Assembly: GCA_001430745.1 (NCBI GenBank)
Contig: KQ482061.1
Span: 856,582 to 873,843, forward strand
Direction of reading: 5' to 3'
Origin: Auxenochlorella pyrenoidosa
Lineage: Eukaryota; Chlorophyta; Trebouxiophyceae; Chlorellales; Chlorellaceae
DNA length: 17,262 nucleotides
The notes below the pieces were generated by a model. That model worked only from the letters and a program-made list of their open reading frames with translations, did not search any database and was not told the origin of the DNA. Positions 1-9,345 of the stretch are shown piece after piece; positions within the stretch are counted from its first letter, which is position 1, and each line of letters starts with the position of its first letter. Position numbers and translations under genes: made by a program.

Positions 1-1655
1 GGGCGGGCGAGCTGGGGGCGCGCGCTGCCTCGGCAGCGCGGCGGCGCGAGGCCGCGGCGCACGGCCGGCTGCGCACCAACGCCTTTGAGCTCATCGCCCA
101 CTCCTTCAACGTGAGTGCTCCGCTGGGCATGGGGCCGACATCCGCGCGTGGGCTGCGGTGTGGTCCATGCAGCAAAGCAGGTGCGCATGCCTGCATACCA
201 GCCCCTGGACCCCCACCCACCTGCCTTTTTGCTGCCTGTCAACCCCCCCGGGCAGATTGGCGACATGTTTGAGGAGGCGCAGGCCACCTCGCGGCATGTG
301 CAGTTCAGCAGCCGGCGGCCGCCCGGCGAGATCCTCGGCGCGCTGGAGGCGGCCGCGGGCGGCATGGGCGGCACCTCGCAGCGCCACGGAGACAAGCGGT
401 GGGGTGGTGCTGGCGCCCTGGCGTGCTGCCCACCAGGACAGCCCGCCCCTGCGTCTGCGGCCGCCGGCGAGCGCTCTGGCCCGCCGCTGGCACGTGACGG
501 GCGCGTGGGGTGGCACGCATGCGGGCATCACCTGCAGCTCTGCCGCACCCAGGTCTGCACTAGCCTGGCTTATGCTGCAGGACCACTGTCACTGTGCCCG
601 TGGGCGGCGGCCGCAGCATGAAGCTGCAGGCGCACCTGTTCGAGGTGCTGACGGGCGTGCACGTGTGCCAGATAGAGAAGCTGGCAGGTGAGGTGCCCCG
701 GGGTTGGAGCAGGCACTGGCCGCATGGCAGGCCATGAGGTGCGGCCTGTCAGAGGGCGCGGCCTCCGGCTCTGCTGGCTTTGCAAGCCTTGATGGAGGCA
801 AAGATCCTCGGCCCAGGCAGCTGTGCTGTCGCCCAGCCTCTGCCACCCCGCCACCCCGCTGTGCGAGGCAGGCAGCTCCATGGACTTCATGCGCTGCTAC
901 GCCCAGCTGGCCAGCCGGCTGCAGCCCATCATGATGAAGCGCAGGGCCTTCCCCACCGCCACCCACGCGCGCCAGCTGCTGGCCGCCACACCCTCAATGA
1001 ATGAAGAGCAGGCAGGCCGGGGGGGGGGGGGCCCGAGGCTGGCAGCGGCAAGCCACCCGGGTGGCTGTTTGGCGCCAGCCCTGGGGGCTCTTGGACGGAT
1101 GCCTCTGGCGGGTGCAAGCTGCTGCAGTGTGGGCTCGTGGACTGCGAGTTGGCATGGAGAGCGCTGCCTTGCACCCCACGAATGCAGGCTCGAGCCATCA
1201 TGGACGTGCCCCGCCACTCCTCCGGCAGCGAGATGGACGAAGGCAGCGCCGGCGGCTCGCTGGGGACCCGCTTTGATGCCGTGGCAAGCACGACTGGCGC
1301 AGCGGGCGGGTCGGGTCTTGGCAGTTGCAGCCTCCCGGGCTCCCTGGGCAGCATACCAGAGGACGCACTTGCCCATACGGCACAAGGTGCTGGCTGCATG
1401 GCGCAGGCCCGCAGCGACAGCATGCCCAGCGGCAGCTTGCCTGGGGGGGCCAGCAGCCCGCTTGCCGGGGGCAGCCCACGAAGCGTTGCAGAGCTACCAC
1501 ATGGTCAAGCGAGGCCATGTGCTCATGCAGGGCAGCAGCAGCAGCAGCAGCAACACTTGACAGAGCAGCAGCAGCAACGGCAGCAGGTGACAGCAGCACT
1601 GGCAGGTGGTGGCGAGTCGCCTGTTTCAGGAGCAGGCAGCGGCGACGGTGGCTAG
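1..1655 (+). CDS. CBL-interacting (SnRK3/CIPK-type) protein kinase, C-terminal regulatory part; 5' end outside window
   Basis: The kinase domain lies upstream of the window; only the regulatory half is seen. Proposed exons are about 3-110, 256-398, 581-687, 872-1011 and 1188-1655 (TAG). Exon 1 ends in TNAFELIAHSFN, the NAF/FISL motif through which CIPKs bind calcineurin-B-like calcium sensors. Exon 2 carries SRHVQFSSRRPPGEIL, matching the PPI/phosphatase-binding segment. Exons 3-4 (KLQAHLFEVLTGVHVCQIEK, then SSMDFMRCYAQLASRL) match the KA1-like end of plant CIPKs. Phases agree at every junction. The last intron requires a GC donor after MNEEQ; reading straight through instead gives a basic, unlikely peptide. 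Plant CIPKs normally stop soon after this domain, but here about 170 Ser/Gly/Gln-rich residues follow. The first 35 bases could be intron. The family call is firm; the tail model is less sure. Confidence 0.84.
1012..1187 (+). other. Predicted GC-AG intron of the CIPK gene
   Basis: The donor is AG|GCAGGC after codon CAG ending at 1011, and the acceptor is AATGCAG at 1187. Both sides are phase 0, joining MNEEQ to ARAIMDVPRH. The nearest GT donors (1061, 1112) leave phase 1 and do not fit the downstream frame. The intron contains a run of 13 G at 1019-1031. This is the least certain of the GC-AG introns here because the tail has no homologue to align. Confidence 0.5.
1533..1587 (+). repeat. CAG/CAA trinucleotide tracts coding for Gln in the CIPK tail
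   Basis: Two CAG-rich runs, at 1533-1554 and about 1565-1587, encode runs of seven and four Gln near the C-terminus of the kinase tail. In another frame the same bases give poly-Ser. The tract is pure enough to vary in length between strains. Confidence 0.8.
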
Positions 1656-2069
1656 ATCGTGATCATTGACTCTTGGTCATTCAGCTCCCAGCCCCCGCCT
1701 GCTGCCTCTGTTGTGTTTCTCTCTTATGTTTCGAACCCTGAACTTCAGAATTGCCTTTTGGTTTCCTCGTGCAATGAGGTGCTCAGCTGCAGGGCAAGCA
1801 AGATCTACGGTCAGCACTCAGCAAGCTGTCAGGCCAGGGTGAAAGCATGTGACCAGGGTTGCGGCACAACTGCTGCAGGGAGGCTGGCAGTTATACCAAC
1901 AAGTTGGCAGGTGTTTAATTCAAAATGTGAGGCTACAGCCTGCATTGTGTGCCTCCCCCATGTGGGGCAATGCTGGCCGGGCAGCCAGTTGTGAGTCAGC
2001 GCTCCCCTCCAGTGCGCAGCTTGCCGAACGAGCGGTGCAGGCCAGTTGGCTCGCATCTCATCGCCCGCA
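1656..2069. other. Convergent intergenic region, 3' flanks of the CIPK and phosphorylase genes
   Basis: This stretch of 414 bp lies between two convergent stop codons (TAG at 1653-1655, + strand; TGA at 2072-2070, - strand). It is clearly less GC-rich than the genes and must hold both 3' UTRs. I saw no tRNA, no convincing ORF and no TGTAA polyadenylation motif on either strand. Confidence 0.7.
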
Positions 2070-5000
2070 TCAAGCCGCCTTCACCAAGGCAGTCAGCACC
2101 AGGCTGCTGTGGTAGCTGGCAAGCCCAAAGAAGTTGCCGACCTGCGGGGGCCCAGATGAGGAACAGTGGGCAGGGCTCCTGCCTTGACACGCCTGCCAAA
2201 TGCGCACAACACGCTGTCGCTGCCCCTCGCCCTGCAAACACCGCCCTCCACCCCCGCTGCAGCACCCGCCGCGTGCCTGGTTGCCGTCAGCATCGCCGCC
2301 GGCCAGGTCTGACAGGGAGCGGATGACGATGCAGGCCTTGTTGTTGGTGGCGCACACCTGCTTGGGCGGGCGGCCAAGCCAGCGGCGCTGCTCAGCAGGA
2401 GGATAGGCGCACGCAGGCCGTCGCTGGGGGCCTGCACGCCACATCCAGCCCACCCATGCAGCGCCCACACAGCAGCCTGCAGCGCTACCGCTAACTACCG
2501 CCCTTGCTCCCTAGCTGCCCCTGCCTCCCTGCCTGCCTCCCTGGCCGGCCGGGCCCTGCTGCGCCCGCTGGCTGGCTCACCTGGATGAAGGCGGTGGACT
2601 CCATGTCGCAGGACTCGGCCTTGAGGGTGTCGTACAGGTCCTGCATGTGGGGGTGTGGGGGTGTTGGCTTGGGGCCACATGCAGCTGGAGCGCCCAGTCG
2701 TTGCCCTGGGTTTCAGGGGGTTCAGGTCTTCAACCGTCCGGGGCCACAGTGCTGCATCGACTCAATAGCCCTGCCTGCAGCCTCTGCATGCACGCCCGGG
2801 CCGAGCAGAATGGCGCCGCGATGTGCTGCGGGCCGCCCCCCGCACCTTTCGGTACTCTGCGTTGTCCACAAACGTGGAGCTGCTCATGCCCACGCCGCCC
2901 ACCTGTGCGGCACGCGGGGTCGACACAACAGCAGGCCGCTGTCGCTGAAGGGTTGTATGCAATGCTGCAGCATGCATCCAAGTGTGCCTGGAAATGATAT
3001 GCCCATGCTCTGGTCACTCCCCATGTCAACAACGAGTCAACCCGTCTAACCCTACACCAGAACGTCTCCGGGCTGCGGAGGCGGCGATGACCTACCATCA
3101 CACAGAAACAACAGTGGCGACAACAGCGTTCTGCAATCATAACCTGCATTCCTTTGCTTATCGATCAGGCCTTGTGCAGGTGTGCAGGTGCACACTTGCC
3201 TTGATCTTTGGGGTGGTGGGCAGGGTGAAGGTGGTGTTGGAGCCGGGGACGGTGTAGCTTCTGGACAGCTTCACGGTGGAGGCCACCTTCTTGGCTGTTG
3301 CCAGCAGGCCGGGGTTGACGTAAATGTTGAACTGCGAGCACCAAACACAGGGGCTGAGGAGGACGGGAGGTGAGGAGGACTGGTGGTGGTGTCAGCCCAC
3401 CTGGCGGCAGCCGCAGCTACGCCACGCGATCCAACAAACAGCAACCCGGAAACGCAGGCCCTTGCCTTGGCAGGGACAGTGCCCTTGAAGATGTCCAGGC
3501 CGTCAGTGAGGATTTGCACCGGGATGGGCAGCGCAAAGCCGGTCGTGACGACGCCCGTCTTCTGCAGCACGGGTGCATGCTGTGCCTTGAGCGGGCAGCA
3601 CGCATCCTTGGCATGCAGTCAACTCCTCTGGCTTAGCAAGACCTCTCAACGGCTTTGAAATCTCTGGGTTGAGAGGATCAAGGCATGCAGTCAACTGGAG
3701 GATGCGCATGCCTTCGCTGCAGCTTGCTTGCCTTGTAGGATGCCAGTTTAGCAGGCGACAGGCCGGCAGTGCACTGGTCCGCGCCGGGCCTAGTGAACGA
3801 GGCATACTCTGCGTGGGGCGGGCTGAACGGGTGAGGCATGCACACACAAAGCCAGGCAGGGCGGACCGACCGGCAGCAGTGCAAAGGCTGCCTTGTACAC
3901 ATAGATTCGCTCAAAGCCTCCTCCCACCTCCGCTCGCCAGCTGCTTGAAAGTGTCGTCTGTAAAGGTGTTGCCCTTGCTGGGGTAGTAGAAATACTTTGA
4001 GGCCTCAAGGGGGCGGATGTAGCGCTGCTGGTGGGGCTGCACAGTGCGGCAGGGCGGGAGCAGCACAGGGGCATCTACCTTTGAGGCCGCCAGGCGAGGG
4101 ATTGTTGGGGACGGGTGTGGAATGCCAGGACCAAGCCTCTGCCTGCCCCATGTGACTTTTCTCAATCTTCCTTTTGGTACCTGAATCCACGTGGCAGGAA
4201 TGACGACGTCGCCTGCAGCAGAAGGCAGCAAGGGATGCTGAAGAACAGCCGGGGGGGGCCTTTGCTACGGCATGCATGCCGGCTGCTCTTGCGCCTTCGT
4301 TGCTGCCTTGTGCGCACTGCTGTACACGTGTAAGCCAGGCCACTGCATGCCTGCTGGCATCCTGCCCGGCTGGCCCAGCCCACCAATGTTGTTTGCCGGA
4401 TTGACGCCGCCAGCGATCCCGCTGAAGATGAGCTTGCTGACCTGCAAGGCATTGCATGATGCCGCAGCGCTCGCTGAAGTGGTGGCCGATGTGCAAAGGT
4501 GGGCCACGAGCTGGGCAATGCTCGAAGGCCAGCTGTGACACGGCATGTATGCAGTCCCTGTGCTTGCACACCGCTCAAGTTCAGCAACTGGAGGGCAGCC
4601 GAAGCCAGAATGTGGCCGGCAAGGCAGGCAGGCAGGCAGGCAGGCAGGCGGGCACCCTGCCCCTACCTGGAACTTGTCGCAGAAGAGCTGGGTGGTCAGG
4701 GCAGCGTTCACCATAGACTCGCCGCAGGTGGTCACAGCCACAGTCTTCTTGCTGCGGGGCGTGGCGGGGCGGGGCCGGGTCCCAAGCGGTGCAAAAACAG
4801 GCGGGCAAAGGGGGCCGCACCCTGTGGTGTTTTGCACAAACGCACTGCCGCACAGCTCCGATCGTTGTGGTGGTAAGCATGGCCCGACAGTCCATGAGCA
4901 GCGCGAATCGGTGCACAAGCAAGGGCGTGAGCGGCGGCGGCACGGCCCAGCCCGCGGCGCTCACCCCAGCTTGCCGATGAAAAAGGCGCGGCCCGAGTAG

Positions 5001-5854
5001 GTCTTTTTGCCCAGGATGCTGTCCATGCGGTCCAGCACCGCCTGCACCTCTGGGCTGAAGGCCGTGATGATGCCTGCGGTGGGTTGGAGCGGGGGTTGGG
5101 GTGGGGGAGGTGCAGGGCCGGGCGCATACGCCGCATGGGAGGTGTCCACCATGCGCAACAGCACCGTGCATGCCATCTCTTCCCTGCTGCGTTGCTTAGA
5201 CGGGGTGGGCCGCATGTGCATGCATGCGATGCGCGGCGGGAGGTATGGGTGGGTGGGGTGTGGGGTGTGTGTGGGGAGGAACTTCAGAATGCGCTGCCAG
5301 CGGTGGTGCAGCCGGCGGTGGGGCAGGCACTCACCAATGTCCACCTTGGTGGCGAGATCCGGCTTCTCGGGGATTGTGGTCAGGTCCACAAGCAGGCGGC
5401 GCCCTGCACCCTCCCTGCCGCTGCCTGCCATCAGCATCTGCAGGGCAGGCGGGAGCGAGCCATCTGCCTGGCACCAGCAGCAGAGGCGAGGAGTTCATGC
5501 CAGCACGGCATGCATGAACATGCTGCCCAAGTGGTTGTGCCGTACAAGGTCAGCGCGGTGCAGCAAGGCCCACCCCCTCGCGCCATGCATCGTGGTGGGC
5601 CCTTGAGGCCAGGCCCAGCTCGTCTGCAGGGTGGCGGGGTTATGTAATGCTGAGCACAACCAGGGTTTGAACAGGGATGCAGCGGCGCAGCTCGCCGGGC
5701 CGTCTCAAGCTGCACAGTTGGCTTGCCTGGCTGAACAGTGGCTGATCCCTAAGCACATCAGCGCACCAGCGGTGGTAGTAGCGGCTGTGACCCCCGCGAG
5801 TACACACAGAGCGGCGGCAAGCAGTCCCGCCCGCAGGGTGTGGCGTGGCAGCAT
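2070..5854 (-). CDS. Secreted nucleoside phosphorylase / MTA-SAH nucleosidase-superfamily protein (plant bark-storage-protein type)
   Basis: Fourteen exons on the minus strand: 5854-5767, 5463-5335, 5073-4965, 4751-4667, 4441-4384, 4212-4181, 4036-3928, 3808-3732, 3561-3466, 3331-3200, 2902-2846, 2640-2581, 2357-2277, 2141-2070 (TGA). They total 1185 nt and 394 aa, with every phase matching. Residues 1-25 form a signal peptide (Arg at 4 and 8, hydrophobic 11-22, Ala-rich cleavage zone). The PNP/UDP phosphorylase fold starts at GIITAFSPE (73-81). GIAGG is at 145-149, DMES at 336-339 and IRSLSDLAGG at 356-365. Glu81, Met337-Glu338 and Asp361 align with E. coli MTA/SAH nucleosidase Glu12, Met173-Glu174 and Asp197, so an active N-ribosyl hydrolase or phosphorylase is plausible; a storage role is the alternative. 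Residues about 168-305 are longer than in bacterial enzymes. One NTT sequon lies in exon 10. Exon 9 could start slightly earlier at another AG. Confidence 0.9.
2142..2276 (-). other. GC-AG intron 13 of the phosphorylase gene
   Basis: The donor is AACCAG|GCACGC at 2276-2275 and the acceptor is CCCCGCAG at 2142. The spliced product DADGNQ-VGNFFGLAS keeps the spacing of the family's terminal helix after the catalytic Asp. Reading on would insert a Gly/Cys-rich stretch not expected in the family. Confidence 0.75.
2903..3199 (-). other. GC-AG intron 10 of the phosphorylase gene
   Basis: The donor is ATCAAG|GCAAGT at 3199-3198, a perfect GC-donor consensus. The acceptor is GCCGCACAG at 2903. It joins PTTPKIK to VGGVGMSSST in phase 0, the point where family members enter the conserved substrate-binding segment. 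Confidence 0.8.
3332..3465 (-). other. GC-AG intron 9 of the phosphorylase gene
   Basis: The donor is GCCAAG|GCAAGG at 3465-3464 and the acceptor is GCTCGCAG at 3332. It joins GTVPAK to FNIYVNPGLL in phase 0. No GT donor near the end of this ORF gives the needed phase with an acceptable consensus. Confidence 0.78.
3562..3731 (-). other. GC-AG intron 8 of the phosphorylase gene
   Basis: The donor is TACAAG|GCAAGC (GC at 3731-3730) and the acceptor is GTGCTGCAG at 3562. The upstream exon (3808-3732) reads EYASFTRPGADQ then ends LASYK, and is needed to restore phase between exon 7 (phase 1) and exon 9 (phase 0). The intron contains the direct/inverted repeat structure listed separately. Confidence 0.72.
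3610..3696. repeat. Intronic 15-bp direct repeats flanking a 9-bp inverted repeat
   Basis: GGCATGCAGTCAACT occurs at 3610-3624 and again at 3682-3696. Between them CCTCTCAAC (3642-3650) is matched by its exact complement GTTGAGAGG (3668-3676), giving a possible hairpin with a 17-nt loop. The whole unit sits inside intron 8 of the phosphorylase gene and has no coding capacity. It could be the remnant of a small insertion element or chance. Confidence 0.6.
4622..4649. repeat. AGGC tetranucleotide microsatellite (7 perfect units)
   Basis: Seven uninterrupted AGGC units lie in intron 4 of the phosphorylase gene, close downstream of its donor site (reading GCCT on the coding strand). They may lend pyrimidine-rich character to the intron. 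Length polymorphism is likely. Confidence 0.9.
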
Positions 5855-6617
5855 GTCTCCAATTCTCGAACTACTGCCTACGTGGGATCAGGCATCAGCA
5901 ACAAGTCGCTGTGCAGGCAGCCATAGATCAGCAGGGAAGCTGCTGCCTGCAACTTGCCCTAGTTGCAACCCTAAGGTGCTGCAGAGGTCCTTTGCCCCCC
6001 TGCAGCCCCCACGCACCCCTGATCTGTTTGTATGATCGCTCCGAGCGCTAGAACAGGCGCGGAGAAGTCAAAGACCTCGAGCTGGTGCACGGGCATCAAT
6101 GCCACAGCGTACCCAGCAGGTCGCATCTCTCCTGGTCTGCACTTGCATCTACCTAATGTAGCTCACCTCCAATGTATTTCTCTCGCATCCTTCGTCTCAG
6201 AATCCCTTTTATAACACCTTGTATGCACGAAGGTGCCACTAAAGCACATGTGTCTACTCACTCGGCCACAGGTCGAGCCGAGCCGACGCCTGCCAGCAGA
6301 CTGGCCGGGCAGATGTGTGTGCTGAGCAATGTTCACATGTGCTCTGGCCGTAAGTACCAGTGCCAATCATTCAAAAGAAACACCATACAGCACATGATTG
6401 TGTGAACATGGCGCTAGCTGCTATAAGCGACATGCAGACAGCATCATCGTGCTCTTGCGGCACCGTCGCGGCAGCAGCGGCAGCAGAGGCGACAGCGGCA
6501 GCAGCACTGCCGGTGTCATCGCACGCTTGCAGATGCCTCCCGTTGCTCAACATTGCACATTGCTGTGCCTATACAAACCGGCCCGCTGTGAGGAGGAGCG
6601 ACAGCGGGAGACCGGCG
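5855..6617. promoter_or_regulatory. Divergent intergenic region between the phosphorylase and WDR82 genes
   Basis: These 763 bp separate two start codons pointing away from each other, so the region must contain both promoters and 5' UTRs. It is visibly AT-richer than the genes. A TATA-like TTTTATAACA lies at 6207-6216 on the + strand, about 400 bp before the WDR82 ATG. A GCA/GCG-rich tract at about 6468-6510 would lie in the WDR82 leader. An upstream ATG at 6408 is in frame with the WDR82 start and no stop intervenes. No RNA gene was seen. Confidence 0.5.
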
Positions 6618-9345
6618 ATGAGGCTGGACGAGAACGTCATACGGTCCTTTGCGCTGGGCAAAGTCTTCAAAAACCAGGCGAGAGATGCGGTTGTTTTGTT
6701 CCGATGTTCCAGCCGCCTCTTGTTTAGTGACACAGCAGACCTGCTCCGCTAGCTGGAGAGCTGTTGGCACCTTTCGGTATAACTCGTAGAGAGAGCATGA
6801 TGGCAAAATGTGCGCGCACCGCTTTCGGGCTTACCACTGCTGTGCCGCCGCCGCTGCCGCCGCCGCCGCCGCCCGACTGCGTTGCTGCCCGCCGTCTTTG
6901 CCTGTGCTTGCAGGGCGCAGACCCTACCGCGCGCATCAACTCCATCTCTTTTCACCGCACCGAGGACCTGCTGGTGTCTGCCTCCGACGATGACACCATC
7001 AAGCTGTACAACACGCAGACTGGGACGGAGAGCAAGTGAGGCGATGGGCCCTGCAGCGGTGTGCAGCCAGCCGGTTGTGGCGCATGCGCTTTGGCGAGCG
7101 CCCAGCTGCACTCCACCGTTAGCCATCGGGGGGCCCGCACATGCAGCAGGCCCTCGGGCAAGCAACATGCCAGGCCAGACCCCTTGCCATGCCCTACCAT
7201 GTCGCCGTCTGCGCCTGCCGTGCAGGACGCTCCTGAGCAGGAAGTACGGCTGCGCCAACATCTCCTTCACCCACGACCCCTACTCGGTCATCGCCTCCTC
7301 CAACAAGGCAAGCGGGCAGGCTGGTAGGGGGGTTGGTCAAGGGCTGGCGGGCTGGCAGCAATGGTGGGGCTGGCTGGGTGGGCTGGCGTTCATGCTTATG
7401 CACGCGCCGTGTGCAGCCTGTCATGCGGCCTGCTGCCGCTGCCTGCAGCCTGCATGGACGGCGCACTCGCCTCGGAAGGTGTTCTGCGCAGGAACCCTTG
7501 TGCCGGCGCCCCGGCCTGCCCTCCAATGCGCCCCGAGCCCGCGCCGCCACCCTGCGCTGCGCCCCTGCAGGGCAGCGACTACGCCCTGCGCTACCACGAC
7601 CTCAACTCCAACCGCTTCCTGCGCTACTTCCGGGGCCACACCGGGCGTGTCACCACGCTGTCCATGTCACCCAAGTCGGACGTCTTCCTGTCGGCGGCAG
7701 AGGACAAGCAGGTGGGGCGGCCTGGAGTGGGCCACCGCCGCGGCCGCCGGAACCTCCAACCCCTGCCACACACACCACGCCCTACCCCCGCACTCGCCCA
7801 CTCCCGTCCCCACCCCCCGATGCGCTTCAGCGCATGCCGGGGTCGCCCGGCCGCCCCCTTCAGCCCCCCCCAACACCACCCACCCACCCACCCCCACACC
7901 CTGCGCAGGTGCGGCTGTGGGACCTGCGCGTCAACGGTTGCCAGGCGCTGCTGCAGGCCCCGGGGCTGCCCACCACCGCCTTTGATGAGCAGGGCCTCGT
8001 CTTCGCCGTGGGCGCGGAGCGGGGGGTGGTGAAGCTGTACGACGCGCGCAACTGGGCCATGGGCCCTTTCACATCCTTCCCAGTGCGCCGCCGCCGCGTG
8101 CGCACTGCGCGCGCTGCCGCCGCTGCCGTACCCTGTGCGAATGGCGGCCCCTACCTGGTAGCATGCAATCGTGCAATGCCTGAACTGACGCTGCCCTCTG
8201 CCCCCACACACCCACCCCTGGTCAGGTGCAAGACGAGATCCACTCGGGCGCCCTCTTTGCCTGCCTCAAGTTTTCGCTGGACGGCTCGCTGCTGCTGGCG
8301 GTGGCGGAGGGGCGCATCTACCTGCTGGACTCGTTCGACGGCAGCCTGAAGCAGAAGGCGCGTGGGGGGGCCGGGCGTACCCGGCATGGGGCGTGCCGTG
8401 TGCATGCCGCTGCCGCTGCCATCCGCGCCACCTCTTGGACAATCGGGGGGTTTAGTTACTGTCGCATCTGTGTACAAAACCACGGCAGGCTGCAAGGAGG
8501 CTGTGCACCCTGCGAGACTTGGCTGCGTCTCTCTGTTGAGTTCAACAAACTTGGCCCCTCGTGCGCGCCCCCCCTGCTGCGCAGATCATCAACCCAGGCG
8601 TGGGCGAGGGTGGCCAGGCGCTGGAGGCGTGCCTCACCCCCGACTCCCAGTTTGTGCTGTCTGGCAGCCCAGACTGCTGCATCCGCGCCTGGTCTGTGGC
8701 CAGCGGGCAGGAGGTGGCGCAGTGGCAGGGCCACGCAGGCGTGCCCGCCTGCCTCAAGGTGCGACCGGCCCGCCGTTGTGGACAAAACAGGGGGTGGGGC
8801 ACACTCCAGGGGTTTCCGCGCCCTGTTGCCACGCTGCCTTCCCAGGCTGCGCCACCCTGCGGGCCTGCCCTTGTGCAGGCGCCACCCCCTGCCCCTCAAT
8901 CCCTGCGCTGCCTCGGCTCCCGCCCTCCCCGCAGTTCTCCCCCCGCAAGATGCTGGTGGCCTCCGCCTGCAGCGCCCTGGGGTTCTGGATACCCAACATC
9001 CCTGTCCTGCAGCAGCTCCAGGCGCAGGCGACGCAGCAGCAGAACGTGTCGCCGCCTATGCAGCCGCTGCAGCAGGCGCCCCCGCAGCAGCAGTACCAGC
9101 AGCCCCCCATGCAGCCGCCCTACCAGCAGCAGCCGCAGCAGCAGCCCCCCATGCAGCAGTACCAGTACCAGCAGCAGCAGCCGCAGCAGCCACCATATGG
9201 GCAGCCAGGGCAGGGACCTGGCCCCCAGCAGATGCCCTGGCAGCCGCCGCCGCAGCAGCACCATGGCGCGGCGCCGCCGCCGGGCTACAGGCAGGGCCCC
9301 GCGGGGCCACCGCAACCGCCGCAGCAACGTGGCTGGGGCCGGTAA
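6618..9345 (+). CDS. WDR82: WD-repeat protein WDR82 / Swd2 / plant S2Lb (APRF1) homologue with Gln/Pro-rich tail
   Basis: Eight exons: 6618-6677, 6914-7035, 7226-7307, 7571-7711, 7909-8082, 8226-8357, 8585-8758, 8935-9345 (TAA). They total 1296 nt and 431 aa, phase-consistent throughout. WDR82/Swd2 is a seven-bladed propeller in the nucleus that serves the COMPASS/SET1 H3K4 methyltransferase and transcription-termination phosphatase complexes. Diagnostic stretches align end to end with plant and animal members: MRLDENVIRSF, FHRTEDLLVSASDDD, LRYFRGHTGRV, LSMSPKSD, VRLWDLRVNGCQ, GVVKLYDAR, GPFTSF, LTPDSQFVLSGS and GFWIPNI. The fold ends near residue 317. A further 114 residues, over one third Gln and rich in Pro, follow and are absent from animal WDR82 (about 313 aa). 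The start was chosen by homology; an in-frame ATG at 6408 would add 70 Ala-rich residues. Three introns need GC donors. Confidence 0.94.
6678..6913 (+). other. Predicted GC-AG intron 1 of the WDR82 gene
   Basis: The donor is AACCAG|GCGAGA after KVFKNQ and the acceptor is GCTTGCAG at 6913, phase 0, leading into GADPTARINS. A GT at 6690 (GCG|GTTGTT) is also in phase and would add ARDA. The GC choice keeps the spacing closer to WDR82 relatives, but this one is ambiguous. Confidence 0.55.
7308..7570 (+). other. GC-AG intron 3 of the WDR82 gene
   Basis: The donor is AACAAG|GCAAGC and the acceptor is CCCTGCAG at 7570. The joined product SSNK-GSDYALRY has the same length as SSNK-IDDTIRY in animal WDR82. 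The next GT (7324) is out of phase, so homology and frame both require the GC donor. Confidence 0.88.
8358..8584 (+). other. GC-AG intron 6 of the WDR82 gene
   Basis: The donor is CAGAAG|GCGCGT and the acceptor is CTGCGCAG at 8584, phase 0, joining DGSLKQK to IINPGVGEGG. The GT at 8362 gives phase 1 and breaks the frame. The joined segment has almost the family length between DxFxG and the LEA-x-x-TPDSQF motif. Confidence 0.8.
9001..9342 (+). repeat. Low-complexity CAG/CCG region coding for the Gln/Pro-rich WDR82 tail
   Basis: This run codes for residues 318-431 of the WDR82 homologue. It is built from short units such as QQYQQPPMQPP and PYQQQPQQQPP, with Tyr spaced among Gln runs and a final GYRQGP...RGWGR. 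The composition resembles intrinsically disordered, prion-like tails of RNA and transcription factors. It is in frame with the last conserved WD exon and ends in TAA, so it is part of the gene and not a separate ORF. Confidence 0.85.

Noticed and set aside
823..1560. Unspliced extension of CIPK exon 4 to a stop at 1560
   Set aside because: It is open but gives a Trp/Arg/Cys-rich peptide with a poly-Ser end. The spliced frame gives a more typical Ser/Gly/Gln tail. It is not excluded.
1726..1745. GTTCGAA-like string resembling a tRNA T-loop
   Set aside because: The flanking bases do not pair as a T-stem and no anticodon or acceptor stem can be formed on either strand.
3910..3927. Continuation of phosphorylase exon 7 past 3928
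   Set aside because: The frame meets a TGA within a few codons. The GT donor at 3927 plus the exon at 3808-3732 restores the frame.
5642..5646. TGTAA string as a polyadenylation signal
   Set aside because: It lies on the plus strand inside intron 1 of a minus-strand gene, with no plus-strand gene ending nearby.
6810..7985. A 391-codon plus-strand frame over the WDR82 exons
   Set aside because: It is a shifted frame that ignores the WD-repeat splice pattern. The WDR82 exons explain the conservation.
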